Part shown: in pieces, positions 7,940 through 17,108 of the stretch
Layout: every line of letters starts with the position of its first letter
How positions within the stretch are numbered: the stretch's first letter is position 1
Source: Ectobacillus funiculus
GTDB lineage: Bacteria; Bacillota; Bacilli; Bacillales; Bacillaceae_G
DNA length: 64,000 nt
Direction: 5' to 3'
Assembly: GCF_004138295.1 (NCBI RefSeq)
Contig: NZ_SCFM01000004.1
Coordinates: 310,001-374,000, forward strand
Translations under genes and position numbers: made by a program
Notes under the pieces: generated by a model
Databases searched by the model: none
What the model was told of the DNA's origin: nothing
The model's input: the letters and a program-made list of their open reading frames with translations, nothing else

Positions 7940-10900
7940 TTACACCAAAACCGTTTTCTTTGTTTGTTTCGCAGTTTTCGTTTGACCGGTGTTAACTTCA
8001 AACGCTGCTTGGACTGCTTCTTCTTCGCTCATTCCTGTAGCCTTTAGTTCTTCGATTGTTTCAATTACACGTTTGTAATCGCTCGGAATGACCTTCACGA
8101 AGGAAGTCACCGCTTCGTTCCAATTTGCCAATACATATGCAGCCTTAGAACTTGCTGTATATTCGTAATGATTTACAATTAAATCTTTTAATTCTTTTAC
8201 GTCTGCTTCGCTTACTACGTCCTCAAGAAGCACCATTTCTTTGTTGCAAGAAGCAATAAATGCTTCTTTGTCTTCTGTTAACACATATGCGATACCGCCA
8301 GACATACCCGCCGCGAAGTTTTTACCAACAGAACCAATGATTACAACACGTCCGCCTGTCATATATTCACAGCCATGGTCGCCGACACCTTCAACAACAA
8401 CATTCACACCGCTGTTACGAACCGCGAAACGTTCCCCTGCTTTTCCGTTAATATAAGCTTCTCCGGATGTAGCACCATAAAATGCTACGTTACCTGCAAT
8501 AACATTATCTTCCGCAGCAAAGCTTGCCTCTGCATGTGGACGAACGATAATTTTACCGCCAGACAAACCTTTTCCTACATAGTCATTTGCATCGCCTTCT
8601 AAATGAAGCGTAATCCCCTTCGGAACGAATGCACCAAAGCTTTGACCTGCAGAGCCTGTAAAGTTCAATGTAATCGTATCTTCTGATAGACCTTCTTCGC
8701 CGTAGCGCTTCGTTACTTCGCTGCCAAGAATTGTTCCAGCAACACGGTTTGTATTGCCAATGGAGACAGAAATCTCAACAGGTTCCTTCTCGTTCAATGC
8801 TTTTTCAGCTAACGGAAGAATTTGAAGCATATCAAGCGATTGCTCTAACTTATGCTGTTGCGGATGCTTGAATGTACGTGATGCACCTTCTGCAACTTCC
8901 GGTTGGTAAAGCATTGGAGATAGGTCTAAATGCTTCGCTTTCCAGTGGGAAGCAGCACGCTCGCTTACTGTTAACACGTCTGTTCTTCCTACCATTTCAT
9001 CAAGTGTTCTGAATCCAAGCTCAGCCATTAGCTCACGTACCTCTTCTGCAACAAACATCATGTAGTTCACTACATCATCAGGGTTTCCTGCAAACTTTTT
9101 ACGAAGCTCTGGATTTTGCGTCGCTACGCCGACTGGACATGTATCCTTATGACATACACGCATCATAATACATCCTAATACAACTAGAGGAGCCGTTGCA
9201 AAGCCAAACTCTTCTGCTCCAAGAAGCGCTGCAAGTACTACGTCACGGCCTGTCATTAATTTTCCGTCTGTTTCCACAACTACACGATCACGTAATTCGT
9301 TGATCAATAATGTTTGATGTGTTTCTGCTAATCCAAGCTCCCATGGCATACCTGCGTGCTTAACACTTGTACGCGGAGAAGCACCTGTTCCGCCCTCAAA
9401 ACCGCTGATTACAATAACATCAGCTACACCTTTTGCTACGCCGGCAGCAATTGTTCCAACACCTGCTTTTGATACAAGCTTTACGCTGATACGTGCTGCA
9501 GGGTTTGCGTTTTTCGCATCATGAATCAACTGCGCTAAGTCTTCAATTGAATAAATATCATGGTGAGGTGGAGGTGAAATTAAGCCTACACCTGGTGTTG
9601 CGCCACGAACATCAGCAATCCAAGGATATACTTTTTGTCCTGGAAGCTGTCCGCCTTCACCCGGTTTCGCACCTTGTGCCATCTTCAACTGAATTTCGTC
9701 TGCATTTACTAAATAGTGGCTTGTTACACCAAAACGACCAGAAGCAATTTGCTTGATTGCGCTGCGGCGGAAATCACCATTTGCATCAGGAGTATAACGA
9801 GCTGGATTTTCTCCACCCTCTCCACTGTTGCTGCGCGCACCAAGTCTGTTCATCGCAATTGCAAGAGCTTCATGAGACTCTTCACTTAGAGCACCGTATG
9901 ACATTGCTCCTGTTTTAAAGCGGCGTACAATAGATTCAGCCGATTCAACTTCTTCTAACGGAATTGCTTTTTGTCCTTCTTTGAATGTGAACAAGTTGCG
10001 TAAGAACGCCATTTGTTCTTCATTAGCTAATTCAGAATATTTCTTGAATAACTCATAATCACCCGTACGACATGCTTTTTGCAGCAAATGAATCGTTCCA
10101 GGATTGAAAGCATGGTGCTCCCCATTTTTACGCCATTGGAAGTCGCTTCCTGCTTCTAATGTTTGTTCTTCATACACAGACTCTTGGAACGCTTTTTCAT
10201 GACGCATAAACGTCTCTTTCTCAATTACATCTAGGTCAATACCATCGATTTGAGAAGCTGTTCCTTTGAAGTATTTATTAATTACAGATTTCCCAATACC
10301 AATTGCTTCAAAGATTTGCGCACCACGATAGCTTTGTACAGTAGAAATACCCATTTTGGACATTACTTTTATAACGCCTTCTGTCGCAGCAACAAGGAAG
10401 CTCTTCTCTGCTTGTTCTTGGCTACCGGAAAGAACCTCGTCTTGAATTAAATGCTTGATTGTTTCAAATACTAGGTATGGATAAATTGCATCCACTCCAT
10501 AGCCGATTAGCATCGCAAAATGGTGAACCTCTCTCGCTTCGCCCGTTTCAACAATTAAACTTACCTTTGTACGCGTACCTTTGTCTACTAAATAATGGTG
10601 TAATCCACTTACAGCAAGAAGTGATGGAATTGCTGCATTATCTTTGTCTAGACCACGGTCAGATAGTACAAGTAGGCTTGCACCAGATTCAATCGCTTCG
10701 TCCGCTGCAGCAAATAGGTTTTGCATCGCCTGTTCTAAATTACCTTGGAATAGAATAGATAGTGTAGCTGATTGGAATTCCGGATATGAGTTATTGCAGA
10801 TACGTTCGAAATCTCCCTTAGATAAAATCGGGCTTTCTAAACGAATACGTCTCGCTACTTTTTCATCCGGATGCAATAAGTTACCCTCTGCTCCTAAGAA

Positions 10901-12511
10901 CGTTAAAGATGCTGTTACTGCATGCTCACGAATCGCATCGATTGGCGGATTCGTAACTTGCGCAAAGGATTGCTTGAAGTAATTGAACAATAATTGCGAT
11001 TGATTGGACAATACAGCAAGCGGTGCATCATTACCCATGGAAATAATCGGATCTTTTCCTTCTTGGACCATAGGCACGATATTTTTCGTTACTTCTTCAT
11101 ACGTATAGCCAAAAGCAACTTGAAGTTTTAATAAGTCTAGGTCAGATGCTTTTTCTTTTTGTACTGCAGGCAATTGTTCAACCGTTACCATCTGTTCTTC
11201 TACCCACTGACGGTAAGGCTTTTCTGTTGCCATTTGCATCTTAATTTCTTCGTCAGAAATGATGCGGCCTTCTTCTAAGTCAACCAACAACATCTTGCCT
11301 GGGCTTAAACGATCTTTGTATGCTACGTTCTCTGGTTCTACATCGATAACGCCTACCTCAGAGGACAAGATAATATAATCGTCCTTCGTTACGTAGTAAC
11401 GTGCCGGGCGAAGTCCGTTTCGGTCAAGAAGCGCACCGATTTGTTTTCCGTCTGTAAAGGAAATCGCAGTAGGACCATCCCATGGCTCCATTAAGCTGCT
11501 GTGGTACTCATAAAAGCCTTTTTTATCTTCATTCATTTGCTCATCATGAATCCAAGGCTCTGGAACCATCATCATTGCTGCTTGCACAGGCGTTCTGCCA
11601 GCTAGCACAAAAAATTCGAAGCTGTTATCCAGCATAGAGGAGTCGCTTCCGTTTGTATCGACTACAGGAACGACTTTGCTCAATTCTTCACCAAACACTT
11701 CGGAAACAAACTGTTTTTCTCTTGCCTTCATCCAGTTTACATTTCCACGAACTGTGTTAATTTCACCGTTATGGATTAGATAGCGGTTTGGATGCGCGCG
11801 CTCCCAGCTTGGGAATGTGTTTGTACTAAAACGAGAATGCACTAATGAGAATGCTGACTCAAAACGCTCATCCTGTAGGTCTAAATAGAAAGCACGAAGC
11901 TGCTCTGGTGTTAAAAGTCCTTTATAAACAATTGTGCGACTTGAAAAGCTTGGGATATAAAGGCCAATTTCTTCATTGCTCGCAATGTTTTCAAGTTGTT
12001 TACGAATGATATAAAGCTTCCGCTCAAATGCTGCTGCATCTACTACATCATCACTTGCGCCAATGATTACTTGTTGGATGTATGGTTGGCTTTCTCTTCC
12101 TGCTTTACCGATTGCATTAGGGTTAACAGGAACCGTTCTCCATCCAAGCAAAGTTTGGCCTTCTGCCGTAATGATTTCTTGTAGTGTGTTTTGATAAAAT
12201 TGACGCGCTGTTTCGTCCTGCGGGAAGAAAATCATCCCTACGCCGTAGCGTCCTTTTTCAGGGAAAGTAATGTCAGCACATACTGCTTTTAAGTATTCAT
12301 GAGGAATTTGCAGCATGATACCGGCACCGTCTCCAGTTTCCGGGTCGCTGCCTTGCCCGCCACGATGCTCCATTTGACAAAGCATGTGTAGTCCTTTTTC
12401 AACAATTTCATGTGTTGCTTTACCTTTTATATGAGCATACATACCGATTCCGCAAGCATCATGCTCGAAATCCGGATGATATAGTCCTTGTGGTTGGAAG
12501 TTTCTCTCCAT
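7940..12511 (-). CDS. gltA: Glutamate synthase large subunit
   Basis: Alpha subunit (1523 aa) making two glutamates from glutamine and 2-oxoglutarate. After a 19-residue propeptide comes the N-terminal nucleophile Cys20 (HDACGIGMYAHIKG) of the class II amidotransferase domain. The central and FMN-binding domains follow (GEGGENPARY, RISVKLVSKAGVGTIAAGVA). The cysteine cluster MMRVCHKDTCPVGVATQNP binds a 3Fe-4S centre. A GXGXG-repeat beta-helix lies at the end (GDHGCEYMTGGRVVIIG). Full length. It is divergent from the LysR activator gltC with a shared intergenic control region. Confidence 0.98.
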   Translation of the reverse strand: MERNFQPQGLYHPDFEHDACGIGMYAHIKGKATHEIVEKGLHMLCQMEHRGGQGSDPETGDGAGIMLQIPHEYLKAVCADITFPEKGRYGVGMIFFPQDETARQFYQNTLQEIITAEGQTLLGWRTVPVNPNAIGKAGRESQPYIQQVIIGASDDVVDAAAFERKLYIIRKQLENIASNEEIGLYIPSFSSRTIVYKGLLTPEQLRAFYLDLQDERFESAFSLVHSRFSTNTFPSWERAHPNRYLIHNGEINTVRGNVNWMKAREKQFVSEVFGEELSKVVPVVDTNGSDSSMLDNSFEFFVLAGRTPVQAAMMMVPEPWIHDEQMNEDKKGFYEYHSSLMEPWDGPTAISFTDGKQIGALLDRNGLRPARYYVTKDDYIILSSEVGVIDVEPENVAYKDRLSPGKMLLVDLEEGRIISDEEIKMQMATEKPYRQWVEEQMVTVEQLPAVQKEKASDLDLLKLQVAFGYTYEEVTKNIVPMVQEGKDPIISMGNDAPLAVLSNQSQLLFNYFKQSFAQVTNPPIDAIREHAVTASLTFLGAEGNLLHPDEKVARRIRLESPILSKGDFERICNNSYPEFQSATLSILFQGNLEQAMQNLFAAADEAIESGASLLVLSDRGLDKDNAAIPSLLAVSGLHHYLVDKGTRTKVSLIVETGEAREVHHFAMLIGYGVDAIYPYLVFETIKHLIQDEVLSGSQEQAEKSFLVAATEGVIKVMSKMGISTVQSYRGAQIFEAIGIGKSVINKYFKGTASQIDGIDLDVIEKETFMRHEKAFQESVYEEQTLEAGSDFQWRKNGEHHAFNPGTIHLLQKACRTGDYELFKKYSELANEEQMAFLRNLFTFKEGQKAIPLEEVESAESIVRRFKTGAMSYGALSEESHEALAIAMNRLGARSNSGEGGENPARYTPDANGDFRRSAIKQIASGRFGVTSHYLVNADEIQLKMAQGAKPGEGGQLPGQKVYPWIADVRGATPGVGLISPPPHHDIYSIEDLAQLIHDAKNANPAARISVKLVSKAGVGTIAAGVAKGVADVIVISGFEGGTGASPRTSVKHAGMPWELGLAETHQTLLINELRDRVVVETDGKLMTGRDVVLAALLGAEEFGFATAPLVVLGCIMMRVCHKDTCPVGVATQNPELRKKFAGNPDDVVNYMMFVAEEVRELMAELGFRTLDEMVGRTDVLTVSERAASHWKAKHLDLSPMLYQPEVAEGASRTFKHPQQHKLEQSLDMLQILPLAEKALNEKEPVEISVSIGNTNRVAGTILGSEVTKRYGEEGLSEDTITLNFTGSAGQSFGAFVPKGITLHLEGDANDYVGKGLSGGKIIVRPHAEASFAAEDNVIAGNVAFYGATSGEAYINGKAGERFAVRNSGVNVVVEGVGDHGCEYMTGGRVVIIGSVGKNFAAGMSGGIAYVLTEDKEAFIASCNKEMVLLEDVVSEADVKELKDLIVNHYEYTASSKAAYVLANWNEAVTSFVKVIPSDYKRVIETIEELKATGMSEEEAVQAAFEVNTGQTKTAKQTKKTVLV

Positions 12512-12567
12512 TCCGATGTCCCCCTTCTCTACCGCTCTATTCTCTATTTATCGCACTGAATATCTAC

Positions 12568-12596
12568 ATTGTAATTTCCCTTATCGATATAAACAA
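12568..12596 (-). promoter_or_regulatory. Candidate gltA promoter (-35 TTGTTT, -10 TACAAT)
   Basis: On the minus strand TTGTTT and TACAAT are separated by exactly 17 bases and lie about 57 bases before the gltA start codon. They are in the position expected for the vegetative gltAB promoter. The assignment is by consensus only. Confidence 0.6.
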
Positions 12597-12617
12597 TATA
12601 TAATTAAGATAATATTC

Positions 12618-12632
12618 ATCTCATTTTGATAT
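12618..12632. promoter_or_regulatory. Possible GltC binding box
   Basis: ATCTCATTTTGATAT is a near-palindrome with the T-N11-A shape bound by LysR regulators. It lies between gltA and gltC and overlaps the gltC leader, as Box I does in B. subtilis. This is inference from motif and place. Confidence 0.4.
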
Positions 12633-12648
12633 GAAAGGGGAACCAACA

Positions 12649-13554
12649 TTGGAATTACGGCAATTAAAGTATTTTGTAGAGGTAGCAAAACGAGAGCATA
12701 TATCCGAGGCTGCAGATGCGTTGCATATTGCACAATCCGCCGTAAGTCGACAAATTTCTAATTTAGAGGAGGAACTGGGGATCCCTCTACTTAAGAGGGA
12801 AGGCCGCAATATTAAGCTCACACCTGTTGGAAAGTTATTTGCGGAGCATGCAATAATCGCCTTACAAGCTATCGACAATGCTAAGCAGAAAATTGATGAG
12901 TACTTAGACCCGGAACGAGGAACAGTCCGAGTGGGGTTTCCTTCTAGCCTAGCTAGTCACATACTTCCTGAAGTCATTTCAGCCTTTAAAAAAGCATATC
13001 CAAATGTTAGCTTTCATTTGAGGCAGGGTTCGAACCATTTCCTCATGGATGCTATTAAACAAAGCGACATTGATTTAGCCTTTATCGGGCCGGCACCGAC
13101 ACGTGATCCTGATTTGCGCGTGGATGTTCTTTTCAAAGAGAAAATCGTTGCCCTGCTCCCAGATACACATCCTTTAGCAGCACAAACACATATCTCTCTT
13201 CGAATGCTTGCAAATGATTCCTTTATCTTTTTCCCAAACGGATTTATCCTCCGCAAGCTGGCAGTAGACGCTTGTTTGCAAGCGGGTTTCCATCCATCTG
13301 TTCCATTTGAGGGAGAAGATTTGGATGCCATTAAAGGCTTGGTTTCTGCAGGGATTGGTGTTACCCTGCTTCCTGAGGTTACGCTTTATGAGACGCTCCC
13401 GAAAAATACGGTAAGGATACAAATCCGCGATCCAGAGGTGACACGGAAGGTAGGTTTAATTTCCCCGCAGCACCGAGAGCTTGCCCCTTCTGAAAAGCTG
13501 TTTTACGACTTTGTTAAAGGCTATTTTGAGGGCTTGCTTAGCATCAATTTTTAA
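12649..13554 (+). CDS. gltC: LysR-type activator GltC
   Basis: Transcription activator of gltAB (302 aa). The N-terminal winged helix-turn-helix matches the start of B. subtilis GltC as I remember it: MELRQLKYF and HISEAADALHIAQSAVSRQI, then LKREGRNIKLTPVGK. The rest is a periplasmic-binding-protein-like effector domain. I choose TTG at 12649 rather than an in-frame start at 12631 because AAAGGGG lies 8 bases before the TTG and because this gives the family N-terminus. Divergent to gltA, as in other Bacillus. In B. subtilis, GltC responds to 2-oxoglutarate and glutamate. Confidence 0.93.
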   Translation: MELRQLKYFVEVAKREHISEAADALHIAQSAVSRQISNLEEELGIPLLKREGRNIKLTPVGKLFAEHAIIALQAIDNAKQKIDEYLDPERGTVRVGFPSSLASHILPEVISAFKKAYPNVSFHLRQGSNHFLMDAIKQSDIDLAFIGPAPTRDPDLRVDVLFKEKIVALLPDTHPLAAQTHISLRMLANDSFIFFPNGFILRKLAVDACLQAGFHPSVPFEGEDLDAIKGLVSAGIGVTLLPEVTLYETLPKNTVRIQIRDPEVTRKVGLISPQHRELAPSEKLFYDFVKGYFEGLLSINF

Positions 13555-13647
13555 GTTAGTCTCAAAGACCATACGTACCGGCTTCTATACTTTCTGTTTT
13601 AGTGTGAAATAAGCTAGGCTCCCCATTTTAGTCAATGTAAACCCGCA

Positions 13648-13684
13648 GCAATAGACGCCATGCATTGTGCCCGGCGTCTATTGC
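13648..13684. terminator. Shared hairpin between gltC and the thioesterase gene
   Basis: The 12-base arms GCAATAGACGCC and GGCGTCTATTGC pair perfectly around a 13-base loop between two convergent genes. There is no long T-run. Confidence 0.6.
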
Positions 13685-13691
13685 AAACCTT

Positions 13692-14207
13692 TTACGCTTC
13701 CCACGGTTTGGTTGTTGTCATAAAAGCAGCTAATTCTTTACTATGTTTTTTTCGTTCCTTGCGCATTTTTGTCCGTTCTGGGGCCGTTCGGTGCAAATAC
13801 ACCTCTTCTTCTGTTTCAGGTAAAACTGAAGGAATCGTTACCGGCCTCCCTTGTTCATCTAAGGCAACAAAGGTTAAAAATGCAGTAGCCGCAATCTTTC
13901 TCTCTCCTGAAAGCAAATTCTCTGCTGTTACCTTAACGAACACCTCCATAGATGTTCTTCCCGTGTACGTGACATATGATTCTAAACATACCGAATCAGA
14001 CTGCGTAATCGGATGCAGAAAATCGACAGAATCCGTTGAGGCTGTCACAGTTGATTTTCGAGAATGGCGAGCAGCTGAGATAGAAGCTATATCATCTATC
14101 CAACTCATTAACTTACCGCCAAACAACGTTTGATGGTTGTTTGTGTCGTTTGGGAATACACGACTTGTCTTAACTGCTCTACTCTCTTTACATGCGATTG
14201 CTTTCAT
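13692..14207 (-). CDS. Acyl-CoA thioesterase (hotdog fold, YkhA-like)
   Basis: Hydrolyses acyl-CoA to free acid and CoA (171 aa). The hotdog signature is FPNDTNNHQTLFGGKLMSWI, with Asn and Asp in the positions used by the acyl-CoA thioesterase (cytosolic BACH/YkhA) group, followed by VDFLHPITQSDSVCLESYV. The tail is Lys/Arg-rich and probably disordered. GAGGTGGAG precedes the ATG. Preferred chain length is unknown. Confidence 0.85.
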   Translation of the reverse strand: MKAIACKESRAVKTSRVFPNDTNNHQTLFGGKLMSWIDDIASISAARHSRKSTVTASTDSVDFLHPITQSDSVCLESYVTYTGRTSMEVFVKVTAENLLSGERKIAATAFLTFVALDEQGRPVTIPSVLPETEEEVYLHRTAPERTKMRKERKKHSKELAAFMTTTKPWEA

Positions 14208-14384
14208 TTCTCCACCTCTTTGATATGTAGCTTTCCTTATTACATCTCGCTTATCTGCACCGTGATAGTTTGATGTACAAATATCTTAATGAAACTATCC
14301 TATATTGTTTGTCATCATACAGCAACTCCAGCTTATACTCAAGCTTTTTCCTTTTCTCCACACATTTTGGTTTATGACCGCAAT

Positions 14385-14480
14385 GAGAAGATTCTCTACA
14401 GTTGCATTTACTATTCCTAAAATTCCCGGCCACGTCGAATGATTTCCAGCTGAAAATTTATACTTTCCTACAATGTTAAA
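14385..14480 (+). repeat. 134-bp repeat, 5'-eroded copy
   Basis: The right two thirds match the repeat consensus: a decayed GTTGCA...TTCCTAAAATT, then CGTCGAATG, then AAATTTATACTTTCCTACAATG. The left hairpin is not recognisable. The copy abuts the terminator of the signal peptidase gene. Confidence 0.6.
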
Positions 14481-14517
14481 AAGGGTGTTTCAAAAGACGA
14501 CTTTGAAACACCCTTTT
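14479..14517. terminator. Terminator of signal peptidase gene
   Basis: The 16-base arms (14479-14494 and 14502-14517) are perfectly complementary, with AAAA and TTTT at their outer ends. It lies 36 bases after the stop codon of the minus-strand gene. Confidence 0.85.
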
Positions 14518-14552
14518 CAACTTGGAATAAATACAAAATGAAAACAGCATAG

Positions 14553-15137
14553 TTATTTTGTCCAGGAAATTTCAAAAACCTTTTTCCCAAGCACATGATC
14601 TAAAGGAACATATCCAATCTGTCGACTATCACGGCTATTATTTCGGTTATCTCCCATCACGAACACACTGTCCTTTGGCACTACCCATTTTTCGTTAACT
14701 CCAACATACATAGCCTCTTTAATATACGATTCATGCAGCTCTTGTCCGTTTCGATACAGCTTATTTTGCCTAATTTCCAGTTCATCGCCCGGCTTTCCGA
14801 TCACCCGTTTCACATAAAGAGCGTGCCCTTCATCTTCTGAAGCTAAAAACTGCAACAGCGGGTTTTCTAGAAAATCATCCTTAACTGTGCGCTCCCTGTC
14901 GACACGACTATCAATAATCACGATATCACCGTAATCAGGCTCACGTGAGAAGGTGTGCGGTAATTTAGAGACAATAATTCGTTCCTGATCCGCCAAAGTA
15001 GGGTCCATAGAATGTCCCTCCACCTTATAGGGTTGAACAACAAAAACACTTACTACGATAGCGAGCGCCAAAGCGACCGCAAAAGAACTAATCCAACTCC
15101 ACGCCTCTCTTATCACTTTCTTCAACTCTCTATCCAT
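14553..15137 (-). CDS. lepB: Type I signal peptidase
   Basis: Membrane-bound serine protease that removes signal peptides (194 aa). One N-terminal transmembrane helix (about residues 17-35) is followed by the catalytic Ser43 in GHSMDPTL and the general-base Lys110 in YVKRVIGKPGD. The conserved MGDNRNNSRDSR box is near the end. This is the single-anchor SipS/SipT type typical of Bacillus. It stands alone with its own terminator. Confidence 0.95.
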   Translation of the reverse strand: MDRELKKVIREAWSWISSFAVALALAIVVSVFVVQPYKVEGHSMDPTLADQERIIVSKLPHTFSREPDYGDIVIIDSRVDRERTVKDDFLENPLLQFLASEDEGHALYVKRVIGKPGDELEIRQNKLYRNGQELHESYIKEAMYVGVNEKWVVPKDSVFVMGDNRNNSRDSRQIGYVPLDHVLGKKVFEISWTK

Positions 15138-15229
15138 CCTCTGCTCTTTTATAGCATATAACCAAGAGTATCATGGTAAAAGCCGCCATGACAACCTTTA
15201 TATACGGCACATACATAAAATGAGAAAAA

Positions 15230-15271
15230 TTTTAAAAATAGAGAACAGGCATATCGTTCAGAATATGCCTG
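15230..15271 (-). terminator. Terminator overlapping the uppP stop codon
   Basis: The arms CAGGCATAT and ATATGCCTG pair around the stop codon of uppP, and TTTTT follows on the minus strand. Confidence 0.65.
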
Positions 15272-16037
15272 CAAATTGCAACATAAGTATTATGACCCCA
15301 AGTCCACACGCATAATACGCAAATATTTTTAAAGAATGATGCTTTAAATATGAAATCATCCACGAAACTGCGATATAACCGAAAAAAGCTGCAGAGATTG
15401 CGCCGACAGCGAGAGATGTGCTTGAAATTGTCTCAGCCTTTCCTTTAAGTACATCAACGGACTGCAACATGATCCCTCCAACAATCGCTGGTGTTGACAA
15501 AAGAAAAGAAAAATAAGCTGCCGTTTCCCTGTCAAGCTTTCTCCAAAGAGCTGCCGTAATTGTCATACCGGAACGAGAAATTGCTGGAAAAATTGCAAAA
15601 GCTTGAAAAACACCAATAAACAAAGCATCCTGATATGTAAGATCTTCCATTTTCTTTTTTCCACTTTTCCCTCTTTCCGCTAAATATAAAAAAAGGCCTG
15701 TCGCTATAAACTCCCATCCGATTGTAATGCCCGTTTTAGAAATCTCCTCAAAAAAGTCCTTGAACAACAAGCCTATAATTATCGCCGGAATCGTCCCAAC
15801 TATTAATAAATAGGTCATCCTACTAAAAGGATTTCGTAAAATCTTGATAAATTCGTGTTTATAATAAGCAAACACAGCTATTAATGTCCCAATGTGAAGC
15901 ATTGTATCTAAAAATAGACCAGCTTCATCCAACCCAAACAGATGGCGACCTAAATATAAATGACCCGTGCTGCTAATGGGTAAAAATTCCGTTAATCCCT
16001 GAATGATCCCAAGCAAAAAAGCTTCTAGCCAGTTCAT
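15258..16037 (-). CDS. uppP: Undecaprenyl-diphosphatase UppP
   Basis: Integral membrane enzyme (259 aa) that dephosphorylates undecaprenyl pyrophosphate to recycle the cell-wall lipid carrier. The family motifs are present: LGIIQGLTEFLPISSTGHLYL near the N-terminus, with the catalytic Glu and Ser, and FPAISRSGMTI in the second half. About seven membrane helices are visible. An upstream in-frame start would add 28 unlikely residues. GGGAG before the ATG at 16037 and the family N-terminus MNWLEAFLLG decide the start. It lies close to sigI but is divergently transcribed. Confidence 0.95.
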   Translation of the reverse strand: MNWLEAFLLGIIQGLTEFLPISSTGHLYLGRHLFGLDEAGLFLDTMLHIGTLIAVFAYYKHEFIKILRNPFSRMTYLLIVGTIPAIIIGLLFKDFFEEISKTGITIGWEFIATGLFLYLAERGKSGKKKMEDLTYQDALFIGVFQAFAIFPAISRSGMTITAALWRKLDRETAAYFSFLLSTPAIVGGIMLQSVDVLKGKAETISSTSLAVGAISAAFFGYIAVSWMISYLKHHSLKIFAYYACGLGVIILMLQFAGIF

Positions 16038-16379
16038 ATAGCACTCCCTTCCTCCGCGATTCTCTCTCCTTGCTTGTACAGTATATGCAGCGTGTGTGTA
16101 CAGCATGTTTATCGAGTACAACTATCTCTAGACATGGGGCACTGACACATAGCTAGGCTATCAATCTATGTAAATTGTCCTTCATCTATTGTGACACTAT
16201 TGTTTCATTCCTAACAATCCGCTATTAACCTTGAAATCCAATCTAAGTAACTGATATTATGTTTAGTGGTTCATCTTCTTAATCTAACGCACAAGTGCCA
16301 TAGTCATACAATATAAAGAAAATCAGCACTGAGATTATTTTTTCATTTTATATAAAGCAAAGAAAGGAGGAGAGAGTTT
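16038..16379. other. Intergenic region between uppP and sigI
   Basis: About 340 bases of AT-rich DNA between divergent genes. It must hold promoters for both, but I could not assign a convincing -35/-10 pair. AAAGGAGG at 16363-16370 is the ribosome site of sigI. Confidence 0.5.
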
Positions 16380-17108
16380 GTGCTAACCCTACTATTAAAA
16401 GCTATTAAGCCCAAGGAAAGAATAGAGGAAGTTGTACTTCGCCTTCAAACAGGAGAAGGTGACAGCAACGCATTTATAGCTCAGTACCAGCCTTTCGTTC
16501 GAAAAGTCGTTTCTAATGTTTGCAAGCGTTACATAACGGAACAGGATGATGCATATAGTATTGGTTTGTTTGCATTCCATCAAGCTATAGAGAAATATTC
16601 CTATAAGAAGGGAAAATCATTTCTTGCATTTGCTGGGCTTCTTATAAAAAGAGATGTGATTGACTACATACGAAAAGAATTGCGTCAAAATCTTGTCTTT
16701 TTAAAAGAAGATCAGCAAGAGCAGAATTTGATAGATACAAAATTTTCTTTTTCCGAATATTTGAATAACTTAGAGAACGAGACCCGGAAAGAAGAAATTT
16801 TTCATTTTCAAAAGGTATTGGAGGAATTCCGCATTTCCTTTACAGATCTTGTAAGCGTTTCGCCGAAGCACAGCGATACAAGGGAACATTTAATAGAAAT
16901 TGCTCAAACAATTGTACAGGATGAACAAATGCTACAAGAACTCTTTCAAAAAAAAAGGCTCCCGTTAAAACAACTAGAAAGTCGGGTACGAGCCAGCCGA
17001 AAAACGCTGGAACGACATAGGAAATATATCATTGCTATATGTATTATTTCCAGCAGCGATTACACGCACATTAAGGAGTATGTAAAAGGGGGGATGAATA
17101 GTGAATAA
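16380..17108 (+). CDS. sigI: RNA polymerase sigma factor SigI
   Basis: Alternative sigma factor (242 aa) of the SigI group, which in B. subtilis answers heat and cell-wall stress. The region-2-like core is visible: YQPFVRKVVSNVCKRYITE, DDAYSIGLFAFHQAIEKY and FLAFAGLLIKRDVIDYIRK. The C-terminal helix-turn-helix region includes LESRVRASRKTLERHRKYI. It starts at GTG, 9 bases after AAAGGAGG. It overlaps rsgI by 8 bases, the usual arrangement in which the anti-sigma factor is translationally coupled. Confidence 0.95.
   Translation: MLTLLLKAIKPKERIEEVVLRLQTGEGDSNAFIAQYQPFVRKVVSNVCKRYITEQDDAYSIGLFAFHQAIEKYSYKKGKSFLAFAGLLIKRDVIDYIRKELRQNLVFLKEDQQEQNLIDTKFSFSEYLNNLENETRKEEIFHFQKVLEEFRISFTDLVSVSPKHSDTREHLIEIAQTIVQDEQMLQELFQKKRLPLKQLESRVRASRKTLERHRKYIIAICIISSSDYTHIKEYVKGGMNSE

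Noticed and set aside
13581-13612. Fragment resembling the end of the 134-bp repeat (CTATACTTTCTGTTTTAGTG)
   Set aside because: Only about 25 bases are similar; too short to call.
14251-14433. Cys-rich 60-codon frame on the minus strand
   Set aside because: Its first third is encoded by the right half of a 134-bp repeat copy, it has no ribosome site, and the cysteines come from low-complexity sequence.
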